From: Magnolia sinica | Lineage: Eukaryota > Streptophyta > Magnoliopsida > Magnoliales > Magnoliaceae | Length of the DNA: 64,000 nucleotides | Direction: 5' to 3' | NCBI RefSeq assembly: GCF_029962835.1 | Contig: NC_080578.1 | Coordinates: forward strand, 49,779,001 to 49,843,000 | In this document: in pieces, positions 37,301-49,686 of the stretch | Position numbering within the stretch: the stretch's first letter is position 1 | Layout of the letters: every line of letters begins with the position of its first letter | Made by a program: the position numbers and the translations under genes | The notes under the pieces: model-generated | The model's input: the letters and a program-made list of their open reading frames with translations, nothing else | Told to the model about the DNA's origin: nothing | Database searches by the model: none

Positions 37301-38210
37301 GAGAGAGATAGAGGGAAAAAACGCGTGATGGAAGGGAGCCCCACCACTATGAGCTCCCTTAAGCAGATTACATACATCAAGATGGGTCCCAAAATATGTG
37401 GGCCCTCGAAATAGCAAATCAAGGTGGAGATACTATATATATATATATATATATATCATGACGGGCCATTGGCCAAACCTAGGGTCCAAAGTGGGATCCA
37501 TACCATCAATTGGTAGGCCCCACTTGGCCCATGCATCAAAAATTAATTCTAGACCTAAGATCACCCACTGTTGGATCTTCTTGGTTCGATGGACACCAAA
37601 CTCCTTGGCTCTCACTTTGATGGAGGTTGATGAAGGTTGGAGGGTGAAGATGAGAGATCTAGGGGTAGGGAGTGGGCCACACTTGGCTCCTCTCATGGAC
37701 GTTTCCTCTCCTTGAGAATTGCTTGAATGGAGTGAAGAGAGAAATGAGAGAGTGATGAGAGTTGTATGGATGGATGACATGGAGTGTATGGGTGAGGGAT
37801 GGGGCTTGTTGACTTTTGGGGCATGAGATGAGATGGGGTATGGATAGCAATGCCTTGTTGGCATGAAAGGTATGAGAGAGGTGGAAAGAGGGGGTATGGG
37901 TAGAGATTTCATTTTCTCAACCAGGAATCTTCCTGGAAACGACGCACACATTGACCGTGGTGTTTCCTTTATTTATTCTTAGGCATATAACTCCTGGCCT
38001 GGGTATCGCATCAGCATGCGAGACATGGCATTGGAACTACGGCAATGACGCAGTCATAATGGTACAAGTCTCGGGCGAGCCGACTCAGATTGATAGGATG
38101 CGACTCAGGGTCATGTGCAAATGCTATGTACGCGTTGCGAGTCCCTGGAATTCGATCGGGAGGATTGCGGAAGTCTATAGAATGGTACGGACTAGGATAC
38201 AAGTCTCACA
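34338..38210 (-). repeat. Family-B LTR copy 3
   Basis: 3873 bp, the only complete B LTR in the window: TGTCACATCCC at the left, AAGTCTCACA at the right. Includes the GGGCC array (36180-36400), a 47 bp tandem array (36409-36735) and TA-rich tracts. Open frames on either strand (for example 37433-37951) coincide with repeats and match in position frames in copy 1, and are not considered genes. Confidence 0.8.
36409..36735. repeat. 47 bp tandem repeat, about seven units
   Basis: Units begin AGATATACAATACATGCATC and continue with an xCGGCxGGCCxCACAAATGGACA-like half. Starts near 36409, 36456, 36503, 36550, 36597, 36644 and 36691. Not present as an array in LTR copy 1, so it expanded in this copy. 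Confidence 0.85.
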
Positions 38211-38259
38211 TATGCAAGAGTGATTTGAGGAACATGATGTTAGTACACTTATTTGCACC

Positions 38260-41200
38260 TATAATGACCCTGAAAATTTTGTGCCAAGACCCGAGTACTA
38301 CCTCTATTCTTTCCTTAATAGCTTTTTGGGGTAATTAGCGCTAAACTCGATTGCTTGTGAAATTTACATCAATCACTCTAAATTTGATCTGCATGACTCT
38401 AAACCTGTAGAATGGTTAGCGCTAGGTTACTATGAAATCTGGGATTCATCGCTAAATCCAGTTGTTCTTGGAAATTTTTGGAAGTTCTGGATCGGACCTG
38501 GACCGCGCGTCGAAAGTCCGATAGCAATGATCTTAGGCAGTTGCGGTCACCATGTTGGACATGGCCATCACCTCAAAAATCAAGTCCAGATGATGTTCTA
38601 GGTCAATTTGATTGAGTCCGGAGTGAAGAGTGTGAGAACGGTTGGAAATTTAATGAGATTTTATGAAATCTGAGTCGTGTTGCTTGCGTGATGATTTTAA
38701 GCTATTTGACCATTGGATTCTGACCCAATTTCACCCTCTGATCAGGAAAGGTGGCCCAGGCATGTCCTTGTGCTTGTGGACCTGATCGAGATTCGGTGAC
38801 CATTGAATTGAGTGTGGTCCGCCACGGCTGATCTGAAGATCCGGTTGGTACGAAAACTCAGCTTGACCTAGATCCATGGTCAAAGAGCTTAAGTCCGACC
38901 TTTCGTGGTAATAGGCCCACCGGAAGTGCTTCGTTGGATCGAGAGAGGCTTGTTTTGGTTATACCCTAAGTATACCTTGGCCCTGGGGTTATTTTCATCA
39001 ATGTTAGGCCTATTTATAGACCTTAAAACCCTAGCTCTCTTTTCCATATGAATTTCCTAACCCTAGCTTAGAAAGAGAGAGGGAAAAAAAAGAGAAAGTG
39101 AGAGAGAAGTTGGTGAATCATCTTAGATTCTTTCTTGTTCTTCTTCTTCCTTGAACCTTCACTTTAGAATCGTTTTTCTGGCGATTCTGAGTTCATCTTT
39201 GGGTAAGTTAACCTAACCCTAATCTGTGTTAGAGCTTAGAATAGTCTTTGTGTTGTTGTAGCTCATTTCTATTCTTGCTTTAGGTTATCCTGTCGCCGTT
39301 GACGAAGACTTATCGTCTGAAATCAGTTCGGTGTTCTTTTCTGGATTAAGGTGCGGACTTTAATCATATAGGTTATGGTTTTCAAGGCTTTCAATGTTAG
39401 TGAATGGTTTATTCTTGCTATGGATGAGATTTCACATGCCAAATGTTATGTTTATGTTGCGTTCCTGATATGCATGTGTTACATTGAGATTTGTGTATTC
39501 TATGTGTATGTATAAAGTACCGTATGCGTATGAAATATGAACATGTGATTGCCATGATTATCTGTCGTGTACTTATGCTAATTGTATGTGCGGCAACTCC
39601 TTGGTAAAAGGGATTGTCCAAATGTGTGTATTTCAACATACGTCATGTATGTTGTATTATGTATTCTAAGTGTTTGTAGAAATGTCTGAATGATCTAAGG
39701 TGTGATATATCCACCTAGTATGGGCGTTGAGAAGTGATTCTCAACTCTCCCACTAGTGTGTATGATTTCCTTCACGCAAGTTACATTCCTTGTTATTTAA
39801 TATCAAGTCTTACTTATGTGAAATTCCATGTTAAGTTGATATTCTTCAAATGCTTACGTACTACATGATTTGAGTTGTTGTTCCATTACTATTATAAATT
39901 GTAGATATGAATATCTGTTGTAGTGGAATGTGTGTGGGACTATGCATTAGTCCAGGAAATTGGTAATCGGCCTTAAGTTCATGGCTGAGGTTGCTTTCGC
40001 CACGTAAGACGTGATTAGACGAACCCGAGTCGTATTAGAGTTGTTGGCAGTGGTTTGGCCAGGCGGAGTGTTTGCGCACTCTATGTCATTCAACCCAACG
40101 TGCACTCGTGCTAGTCAAGTTCGTCAAGTAACCCGATTATCCGATGTATGTTCACTATGTATGGACGCTGCTGCTTGAATCTAGGGTACCAAACTTACCA
40201 ATGAAATCCTATTAACCATGGTACCTTGATCCGCTAAGACTCATGAGTCGGACGTGGTAGTATGGGACACCGTGGTCGAGTTGTCGGCCTACGCTGGGGT
40301 GACGAGCCTCCCCGTAGTGACCAGTGAGCAACTAAACTCGTGAGCCGATTATGGTAGTATGAGACACTATATTCGTGCTGTCGACCTACATTGATTGGTG
40401 ACGAGCCCTTTGTAGTGACCTCGAGCATACCTGGATATCGCATTGAGGTGACGAGCCTTAGTGTAGTAACGAAGGTATGATAGGCGTGCATTGATTGATG
40501 ACGAGCCCTTTGCAACGACCTACAACTATATGATCTTATAAGATGTCTAGGACTGACGACCCTAAAATGGATCACTGTTTGGATGGTGATATGAGGAAGG
40601 TATCTTAGCCTCCCAATCCTGCTGTATGAAAAGGACTAATAACAACTTGGTAATCATGTTCATGCACTGCATTTGCATGTGCTTTGTAGACGTGGCGCAC
40701 TTTGAGGCGATGTCATGCGTAACGTAAGATGAAGACGCTAAGGGTGTACGCGTGAGGCATGCATCATTCTTCATACATTCTTGCATTAACAAGAGTACTT
40801 AGGACATGTTTAATTGTTCTGCTTTATCATTACTGCTTGATTGAACTGATAACATGTTAACATTTGCTTTATTGTTCCACTGAGTTGATCACTCACTCCC
40901 ACGTTCTGGGGCGGTGTTAAACACCCACCAAACTCTGTCTTAGCTGCTGATGTTGCAGATGCTGATGTGACTTCTGAGGCATAGCGGGAGATTGATGATG
41001 ATGAGGTTGCTTTCTCTTTTATGTAGTTTTCAGACGGGTTCTAGTGGGCCTCGTTCTGATGCGCGGGATGCTGGAATTTCTTTTGGGAATTAAATGATGT
41101 AATTTGATACTTGTAATTTTGATAGCAACACTTACATTACGACCTGGTATGTGTATGTATTTCAGGGATTCGCACATGTACACACATATATTTCTTTAAG

Positions 41201-41377
41201 TCTTCCGCTTGCTTTCTTCACTTATCCTTGAATTATATCTGTACTTTGGCTTAATCTATTCTATGTTTTATGCACTAATACAGACAACATACATCCATCA
41301 TCAAATATGTTGCATAAGTGATGTTTTGGAACTCGGGAGCTGAGTTATGCTCGACCTCCGAATTTCAGGGCATTACA
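38260..41377 (+). repeat. Solo family-A LTR in Copia-2 LTR
   Basis: 3118 bp, from TATAATGACC (a decayed TG end) to GGGCATTACA, in the LTR's own sense on the plus strand. Flanks GCACC (38255-38259) and ACACC (41378-41382) look like a target duplication with one difference. No internal region, purine tract or second LTR is present, so it is the product of LTR-LTR recombination. Confidence 0.85.
39011..39019 (+). promoter_or_regulatory. Putative LTR TATA box, leader and splice donor
   Basis: TATTTATAG, then CCTTAAAACCCTAGCTCTC. A GGGTAAGTTAACC donor-like site follows about 190 bp on (39200). The same order occurs in the other family-A LTRs. Confidence 0.4.
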
Positions 41378-42004
41378 ACACCCATGTTTGTCAATTATGT
41401 GACTAGTTGTGTCTTGTTGTCAGATGAATTCTTGACAAATAAAGACCGGAGACGCAATTGGATCAGAAGCATCGAAGCTACATTGAAGACAAAGGATTGC
41501 TTCTATGATCTTAAACCTTGCAAATAGATGATCCCAACTTAAATAGGGAAACTCACCTAAGTCATATATTCTAATCCAATCATAAGTCCATATTTTATAT
41601 CGTATAGTCTTAGCTTAAGTAAGTCCTAAGTTGGTGAAAGATTTATTGGACAAAATAGGAAAAATAGGAAAATCTGTCCACTGTTGGTAGGACGAAGGTG
41701 CCACTGAAAAGTACCTTCGGTACCACTGAAGATACCTTCAGTGTTACTAAAGGGGTGCAAAATAGTCCAGTAAGCTTACAACGATAATTTAGTGTCACCA
41801 ACCAAATATTTCGGTGACACTAACTTTCACCGACAAACAAAGTTTGGTGCCACCGAAAGAGACTATTTTCAATTAGCGATTTGGGAATTCAATTTAGTAC
41901 TAATGATAGATAATTCGGTACTACCGAAGCAAGTTCAATGGTACCGATGGTCACTTCGATAGCACCGTAAACTAGCTATTTTCTATCTGTTGGAAGCTTT
42001 TATC

Positions 42005-42012
42005 TATAAAAA
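42005..42012 (+). promoter_or_regulatory. Copia-2 LTR TATA box
   Basis: TATAAAAA downstream of the short inverted motifs, the same relative place as the TATA box in Copia-1. Confidence 0.45.
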
Positions 42013-42579
42013 TGGTTGTGGGAACTTGCAAAATCAATGGAAATAGGCACCATAGAGTCTCTAGTGTATCTCAAGCCTATCGTAGCCCATTTAGACTCTA
42101 TCCATACAAGTTCATATTTTCTTCATTGTGATCCCTCATTCTTATGAGAATTCAAAGCTCCTATTTAATGAAGAACATGAACTCATGCCTTCTTTAGAGT
42201 ACAAAGGCCAAACTAATAGGAAAATCCTTTTTCTTTTGATATTTTAAAGCATCCATAGGTTGAATCCCTTAGGAAATCCACTCACTATCTTAGATAAGAG
42301 ATTTAAGCAACTCCCATAAACCTTGGTCACCTTTATAGGTATATCATATGCAAGGTTTTCTAGATCGTGAAGATGAGCCAACAGGTAAATCCAAGTGACA
42401 CGATCGGTGGAGCACCAGGAAGTTGATTCAACCAAGAGAGCACAAAGATCTTACAAGTTGAGACAAGATACAAGAGAGAACTCAATTTGACAAGTAAGTG
42501 TCATTGTAAGAGTTTAAAAGTTTTGTCTCTTTCCCTGTGTAGGATTGAGGATAAGAGTTTGCTATTAGCAAACTCGTTT

Positions 42580-42700
42580 AGGTTCCTTGTGTGGGACCTT
42601 GGTCGGTGGGCCTAAACGTAGGTGCCTTGTGTGGGACCTTGTCTGGTAGGCCTAAATGGTAGGTGCCTGGTGTGGGACCTTGGCCGATGGGCCTAAATGT
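42580..42700. repeat. Three 40 bp tandem repeats in Copia-2 LTR
   Basis: Units AGGTxCCTxGTGTGGGACCTT...GGCCTAAA at 42580, 42620 and 42661. They contain GTGTGGGACC, comparable with GTGTGAGGATAT in the leader part of the Copia-1 LTR. Confidence 0.85.
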
Positions 42701-43246
42701 GGGTTCTAGCTATAGAACATTTACTCCTGCGAAGAGCATAAATTCGTGTTCTTAGTGTAGGACTGTAAAGGTTATTGGTGAACATGTTTAAAACCATTGA
42801 TAGTAAAATCCGGTGCACTCTGAGATTGAGTGTGGATGTCGGGAGTGGAGTAGGCATGTAACCAAACCACTATAAATGCTTATGTTTGGTATGATCATTT
42901 GCGCATCTATTTAATTATGCTTATATATGCTTTAAAGTTTAATTTTGTATACATGATTGGATGAATGTTATTCATTGATAGGAAACACATTCCACACATA
43001 AGTGTACATCAATAGGCTAACTATTATATATGCATATCTTTAATAGCCTTTGTGATTGGATCCTCTAATTGCTTGGAAGCTGTTAGAGTTATATTACCTT
43101 ACTTGCTTTAAATTGAATGATTATTTTAGTTAAGCAATTAAGTTTTTGAATAAGCAAGATAATAATAAAAAATCCTATTCACCCCCCTCTAAGACATTGC
43201 CTCAGATTTCCTATTTAGTATCAATAGTGTAAACCAGAATTTCAAT

Positions 43247-43258
43247 TGGTATCAGAGC
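43247..43258 (+). other. Copia-2 primer-binding site
   Basis: TGGTATCAGAGC, two bases after the LTR end: the canonical initiator-Met tRNA complement. Confidence 0.9.
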
Positions 43259-43309
43259 GGGTTCCTCTTCAAGGGTTTAATAACCTAGAGGGAGATCCTA
43301 ACATAAGCA

Positions 43310-44030
43310 CGAAGCTTGGACAATGAGGTGATAAATGAACATCAAAATAATGAGGTAGTAGAAGAACAAGAAGTAAAGGAAACTATATATGATGTCTAAA
43401 ATCAACTATATATACTTAGTATCTTTATACTTAGAAAACTTGGAATTATAGAAAATAAGAATAAACAACTGCAAAAAGAGTTAGAAGATACATTAAGAAC
43501 TAATACCCAATTAATTAACGATCTTCAGCAATACCATGTCAAAAATGACAAACTTCAAAGAACCTCAACATCTCTGAAATCCGTGGTACAAAAACTGACC
43601 AAACAGATTAAATAATCAGAATTAAAAAATGAAAGACTTAAAGCAAAAAATCACAGATTAAGATTTGACATAGAAAAGTCAAAACAATTTATTGAACTTA
43701 GTTACAAATTTTCCTGAAGCAATGAAAAACTTGAAAAGCTTCTTAGTATGGGAAGAAGCCACAAAGATAAAAGAGGCTTGGGCTATGAAACTTGGAAATC
43801 AAGCCTCGTTTCTACATTACCTGTAATAAAGAAAACTATTGCATCTGGTAGCAACACAAAATGTACTCCATTCTATCCCTCCTATGGAGATTTAGGACAC
43901 TACAAGTTTGAGTGTCTTACATCCGGTAAGTCTCACCTTACTTCCAGGCTAAACCATATAGGAAAATTTAATCCAGTTGGAAGATTAGTCCAAAAGACCA
44001 AAAGCTCTTCAAAATAAACATCACTGTATG
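43310..44030 (+). pseudogene. Copia-2 gag remnant (fossil)
   Basis: A heptad-like, Lys/Glu/Leu-rich stretch (KNKQLQKELEDTLR, LINDLQQ) and a region with YGDLGHYKFECL resembling the nucleocapsid knuckle near 43880-43915. Only a C-terminal-like portion of a Sirevirus gag is recognised; the N-terminal domain is not. Confidence 0.6.
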
Positions 44031-44259
44031 AAGAAAATACCCTACTCTACCCAAAATAACTAAAAGGATGGTGGAGCTGTTGAACCAAGTGAATCAACTG
44101 AATCAGAAAACCAGGGAACTGATGAAACATGAAAATCTAACACAAATACCTAAAAAATCTAAGCAAATCCAAAATGAAGATAAAATAACATCTCTTAAGA
44201 AAACTACTGCAAATGGGTTGTAAAGAACAAGAACAACTGCCTTATAATTCACACCGCAC

Positions 44260-45094
44260 TTAATGCAGGCAATAGTTCCAAGTGGTATCTTGATAGTGGA
44301 TGCTCCAAACATACGATAGGTAATTGGACCCAGTTTTGTGAGTATTCAAAATTTGATGGTGGTTTAGTCACTTTTGGTGATGGGAGCTCAGCCAAGATTG
44401 TTGGACAAGGGACAGTAGTTGGGCCTGGCTTGCCCAAGATTACAGATGCTCTTTGTGTAGAGGGTCTGAAACACAATCTCTTAAGCATTTCCCAACTTTT
44501 TGACAAAGAGCATTTTGTAACCTTCTCCAAAAATATGTGCAAGATCTCAAATCACATAGGTAAACTAGTTATGAAAGGTCTTCGTACAAGTGACAACTAC
44601 TATGTAATTGAAAGCAGTAGAGAAAGTGTCCCATCCACAAAGTGCCACATAGGCTTAAACAATGAATCCAAGCTGTGGCATAAAAGACTTAGGCATGTCC
44701 ACTATCAGAATTTGGCAAAGTTAAGCTCAAAAAACTTGGCGAAAGGTCTCCCTAAGATAAGGAAAAAGAAGAAGATTGTGTGTGGTGATTATCTAAAAGG
44801 CAAACAGATAAAAGTTGGACACAAAAAAACAACCACCATAGTAACTTCCAAACCTCTTGACCTATTGTATGTGGATTTAGTGGGACCTACTACAGTTGAT
44901 AGCCATGGGAAAAAGAGATATTTTTTTGGTAGTAGTGGATGATTATTCAAGATTCACTTGGGTTGCCTTTCTTCAGGAAAAATCTAATGCATTTAAAGAA
45001 TGCCTGAAGTTGGCAAAAAGGATTCAAAATGAAAAAGGGTATTTCATAAAATGAATTAGGAGTAATCAAAGTGGAGAGTTTGAGAATGATCAAT
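44260..45094 (+). pseudogene. Copia-2 protease and first part of integrase (fossil)
   Basis: Protease signature SSKWYLDSGCSKHT near 44276, GAG-pre-integrase box LWHKRLRHVHYQNLAKLSS near 44674, and integrase core DLLYVDLVGPTTVDSHGKK near 44860. Ends where the CACTA entered, in sequence that corresponds to the GEFEN block of the core. Confidence 0.85.
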
Positions 45095-45210
45095 CACTAC
45101 CAAAAAAATGACCAAAGGCTACGGACTATTTTGGTTTTTGGCTACGGCTATAAATCGTAGCTCATTTGCTACAGATTAAAACCGTAGCTAAAACTATCTA
45201 AACCATAGTA
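45095..45210. repeat. CACTA left terminal inverted repeat and subterminal repeats
   Basis: The first ~31 bp pair with the complement of 61759-61789: CACTACCA, an A-rich tract and AAAGGCTACGGA are shared. Subterminal GGCTACGGCTATAAATCGTAG and ACCGTAGC motifs follow up to about 45210. Confidence 0.9.
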
Positions 45211-45239
45211 AAAAGATAACTCCGCCAGACATACGTACA

Positions 45240-45600
45240 ACCTTGGATACGTCATAAGGGACTCTACGAGGCCCATTAAAATGTGTGTGCTCCATCTAAT
45301 ACGTCTATCCATTTTTTAAAGAATATTTTAGGCGGGAACCCAAAAAATGAAGTAGATCGAAAGCTCAAGTGGACCACATGGTAGGAAAGAGTGGAGATTA
45401 ATCCATTGATCGATGGTGTGGTTCAATTAGACCTTTAATTTGCCTAGATATTGGGTTCATTTCCTACAAAAAAATATTACAAAATTAATGGACGGAGTGG
45501 ATGTATCGATTCCATCAATATGGACCCCACAAAGCCCTTGACAAGGCCGTCCGTCCAGATCCCATCAAATGTGAGCCGTGGAGGGCCCGTTACAGATTGT
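45240..45600. repeat. Dispersed GTGGACCACA/CCGTCC repeat inside the CACTA
   Basis: Contains CTCAAGTGGACCACATGGTAGGAAAGAGTGGAGATTAAT-type wording, related to 58390-58720 and probably a widespread repeat family in this genome. No coding signal. Confidence 0.5.
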
Positions 45601-45689
45601 TCAATTGTTACGGTCATTTTAGCTTTTAGCTATGGTTAAAAACTGTAGAAAGACCGTAGCAGGTAAAATATGTAAAAAACCGCGCTGCC

Positions 45690-45925
45690 TTTTATCTTTT
45701 CCTCCTATCACGGAATTCATTTCCCTCCACTCACTCACCCCTATTCCCTCTCACGTCCATCCCTTTCTCTCTCCCCTCTCTCTCTCTCTCTCAATCTCCC
45801 GCACCCGTCTTCTCTCTCTCTCAATCTTAATCTCACACCTCCCTTCTCTCTCTCTCTCGTATCCCATTTTCAAAGCCCTTGCAATCTCTCTCTCTCTCGC
45901 TATCTCAACGGACGTGGAAAGGTGA
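45690..45925 (+). promoter_or_regulatory. CT-rich leader-like segment with splice donor
   Basis: Pyrimidine-rich, with many CTCTCTC runs (45770-45900), ending ACGGACGTGGAAAG|GTGAGC, a good splice-donor context at about 45921. This looks like a captured plant 5' UTR exon and could be the transcription start of the chimeric cargo. There is no direct evidence of a promoter. Confidence 0.4.
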
Positions 45926-47372
<1,447 letters not shown>

Positions 47373-48709
47373 GTAATCTATGCTCTGTACTAAACTCTTA
47401 TTGTGATCCCTGATGTTCCACTTAGGGAATCAAAATTGTCTTGGAGAGTAACTCAGCTATCTATCAGATCCTAAATGTCACATTCTAGCATGGTCAGAAT
47501 CCATGCATGTATGATTTATAAGGGATTTAACTCATAATGGTGGTGGCTAAAACTGAGTCGACTTGGATGAGTTGGCTTGGTGTCAGCAAGTGTTGATGTC
47601 ATTGTTCTAGTTTGCAATCTCCTCCCATAGCTGGGGCAACATATAGAACTTGTTTCTGTTAAGTTACACAGTTTCTTCTCAATTGCCTCAGTATTTTTTA
47701 CTTACTGATTTGGATAAGATTGTCTGTTCAGTGTGCACAGAGAGTTGGTGCAAACACATCTTCAAAGTCCCACCATCCAACAATTTGTGGGTGCGAATAG
47801 TAGCATGCATTTCAAACTTGAGTATGGAGAATTCAAATTTCAAAGTACCTATGGATTCCTTCCAGCTACCATTAAATGGTGGGAGTTGATGAATTGTTTG
47901 GTCCTTCTATTGATGGTTGGCTTTAATGTATATTTTTAAGTTGTGGCAGTGTAAATTTTTTAGTCCACAGAAATCTCATCGAGGGGCCAAAGCATTTGGA
48001 TATGTTTGAAGTTGATTCATGCTTCCACTACCACCATTTCTAGGACCGATTGACGCTTCACCCGCACTAGTACCTACATGGTTTGAAGCTCGTATTGGAT
48101 GAAAATGGTAATTTCATATCACAATCTTAAATAGTAATCTAAGAAAGAACCAGTTGGGGTGATCTCAGCAATGGAATTAGCCTGTTTCTCCATGCTAACT
48201 TGTATCATAGATTCAACATGTCAAAGCTAAATGGAAGTTCTTGACCATCAAATTTGTCCTTTTCGCAGGCTTTTGTTTTATTTTTACACAATCATTTATG
48301 TATAGGCTGTCGATCGAAGTCTACGAGCATGCTTCATCCACACCGAGATCCATCAAATCAAGTCTGGATTACCACCTACACTGCTTGTAGAGAATTGACC
48401 CAAGACAGTTTTCACACCCCAATGCACCATGGTGCCCATTGCTTCTGTTCTGCTCATGGTATGTTTTAACACAAATAGTAGCATATTATTTTTAGGTTTT
48501 AATTTGATTATTATTTTTTATATATGTTCTTGCTTTTATAGGATAATCTACTAGGAATGCTAAGGCGATTGGACATGATGTAGAGAATGGTCATGAATGA
48601 AAATATATTTCCCTTTTATGGATTTTTGCAATTCAATTAATTAGTGCATCCAAATGCAGCCCAAACGTAGCTAACATAAATTCATTAATTGGGTTCTTGC
48701 TTTCAATAG
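47373..48709 (+). other. CACTA interior with possible unidentified exon
   Basis: Two stretches might be further captured exons but I cannot name them: 47729-47900 (open frame with SSMHFKLEYGEFKFQSTYGF) and about 48308-48461 (after a TATAG acceptor-like site, before GTATGT). The rest is AT-rich. Confidence 0.3.
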
Positions 48710-48772
48710 GTTTGCTGGTAATTTAATCAAGGGGCAGACAGTTGGAGTGATCGGAGCAGGTTATATTGGATG
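48710..48772 (+). pseudogene. HPR1: Captured piece of hydroxypyruvate reductase (HPR1)
   Basis: After a TTTCAATAG acceptor the frame reads FAGNLIKGQTVGVIGAGYIG, then a stop. It corresponds closely to FVGNLLKGQTVGVIGAGRIG of plant peroxisomal NADH-dependent hydroxypyruvate reductase, where it forms the start of the Rossmann NAD-binding fold (GxGxxG). That enzyme reduces hydroxypyruvate to glycerate in photorespiration. Only about 20 codons remain, with an immediate stop and no following HPR sequence. Other D-2-hydroxyacid dehydrogenases share the GxGxxG loop, but the NLxKGQTVGVIGAG context points to HPR1. Confidence 0.72.
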
Positions 48773-49564
48773 AAAGAATAAAATCTATTATTTCTATGTT
48801 TATTTCCAAGTTAGTTTATTCTTTGATACACTTAATGATTTATTATTGATGGCCTTAATACATGAAATCTAGAAACTCCTGCATCAAAAACCAATGAGAA
48901 CAGATGGATAAGAATGAAGTGCAGCCACAAGGTCCTTCCCAATGCTCCAAAGACAATGGCCACATCAAAAGAACAGGTGGTCTTCATCAATTCAACTTCT
49001 ATGATTCTCTTTTACTCAGAACTAGTCTTTTTTTTTTCTTTTTGAAATATTCCCACAATTTTTTCATCTTGGTTTTTTTTCTTTTAAGCTATATATGCCT
49101 TTTTCTCATCTTTGTGGTGACTAGTCAATGGTAAATTTTTTTTTAAAAATGAAAGTCTGGTCAAAGACTCCATGCACAGAAGTTGTTTCTTAAGGGGATT
49201 GAATTTGTTTGTATTTTTTGAGTATTGGGTCCCTTTATTTGATGTTTTATAGGCCTTTGAGGGAGTGGAATGTGGGAAAGATTGGATTTTTAAGGAGTTG
49301 GTTGAGACTTGAGAGCTTTTCTGTTGGTGGAGGCTTTTGGCATTGAAAGTTGGGATTTTTATTTTTTATTTTTTGGTCTGAATCTTTGTTTTTTGGACCT
49401 TTTTTGTCTGAAGGGGTGTTTGGTTTCTGGGTTTTTGTTAGAAAAAGGGGACTTGAAGTTAGAGGTTTTTAGCTTAAAAGATGGGATCTTTTGTCTGAAT
49501 TTGGGCTCCCTTTGGTGTTTTTGGTTGTGGATTTGGAGAATTGAAGTTGGTTTTTTAATTGCAG
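48773..49564 (+). other. CACTA interior; possible small exon 48880-48977
   Basis: A piece bordered by CTAG and AACAG|GTGG is open in one frame (TPASKTNENRWIRMKC...) but unidentified. 49020-49560 is a T/G-rich stretch whose long open frame (TTT/TTG codons) is compositional. Confidence 0.3.
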
Positions 49565-49686
49565 GATGCTTGACTTTCACTCTGCTTGCTCCCTACTCTA
49601 CTGTCAGCGCTCTTGCCCCTTTGATCCTCGTGATCAGGGTCAACATGGTGAAAGAGGCCATCGAAGATTAGAAGCGGAAAACACAG
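49565..49686 (+). pseudogene. ALA: Captured exon of P4-type phospholipid flippase (ALA family)
   Basis: Reads CLTFTLLAPYSTVSALAPLI, then VNMVKEAIED, a stop, and KRKTQ. Plant aminophospholipid ATPases carry ..PLAPYSxVSxxxPLxxVxGxTMxKExxEDWRRKxQD at the end of the second membrane segment. Here the W of EDWRR is TAG. These proteins flip phospholipids across membranes. The exon starts after TTGCAG and ends at CACAG|GTAATT, so both splice borders are kept. Only one exon is present. The ALA family is secure from the motif; which paralogue is not. Confidence 0.78.

Larger units (their letters stand above)
2632..38210 (-). mobile_element. Family B: tandem LTR-int-LTR-int-LTR retroelement (non-autonomous, LARD-like)
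   Basis: Three copies of one long LTR are separated by two very short internal regions, all on the minus strand. The LTR begins TGTGAGACCC (right border in plus coordinates: 6992, 33938, 38210) and ends GTGACA (left border: 8002 and 34338; the first is off-window). Each internal region has a purine-rich tract complement next to the right border (CTCTCCCC...) and an initiator-Met-like primer site complement (GCTCTGATACCA) next to the left border of the following LTR. Internals are only ~1.0 kb and ~0.4 kb and show no pol, so it is a non-autonomous derivative. The middle LTR was split by the chromovirus at 9613-33523. Old, with many small rearrangements between copies. Confidence 0.75.
38238..43244 (+). 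repeat. Copia-2 5' LTR (interrupted)
   Basis: About 1.88 kb once the solo LTR (38260-41377) and one target duplicate are set aside. Contains short inverted motifs of the TTCGGTACCACTGAAG kind (41690-41960), a TATAAAAA box near 42005 and three 40 bp tandem repeats (42580-42700). The start is inferred by likeness to Copia-1, since the partner LTR is off-window. Confidence 0.65.

Noticed and set aside
37433-37951. 172-codon minus-strand frame
   Set aside because: Same LTR zone in copy 3, begins in a TA repeat and is low in complexity.
41318-41527. 69-codon plus-strand frame
   Set aside because: Crosses the border between the solo LTR and the Copia-2 LTR, so it is accidental.
45632-45925. 97-codon Ser/Leu-rich frame
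   Set aside because: Caused by CTCTCT runs; better seen as a leader.
47729-47900. Captured exon of a named gene
   Set aside because: Open frame looks protein-like but I cannot assign it to any family.
49309-49671. 120-codon frame ending in the flippase exon
   Set aside because: The upstream part is T/G-rich intron-like sequence; only 49565-49686 has protein similarity.
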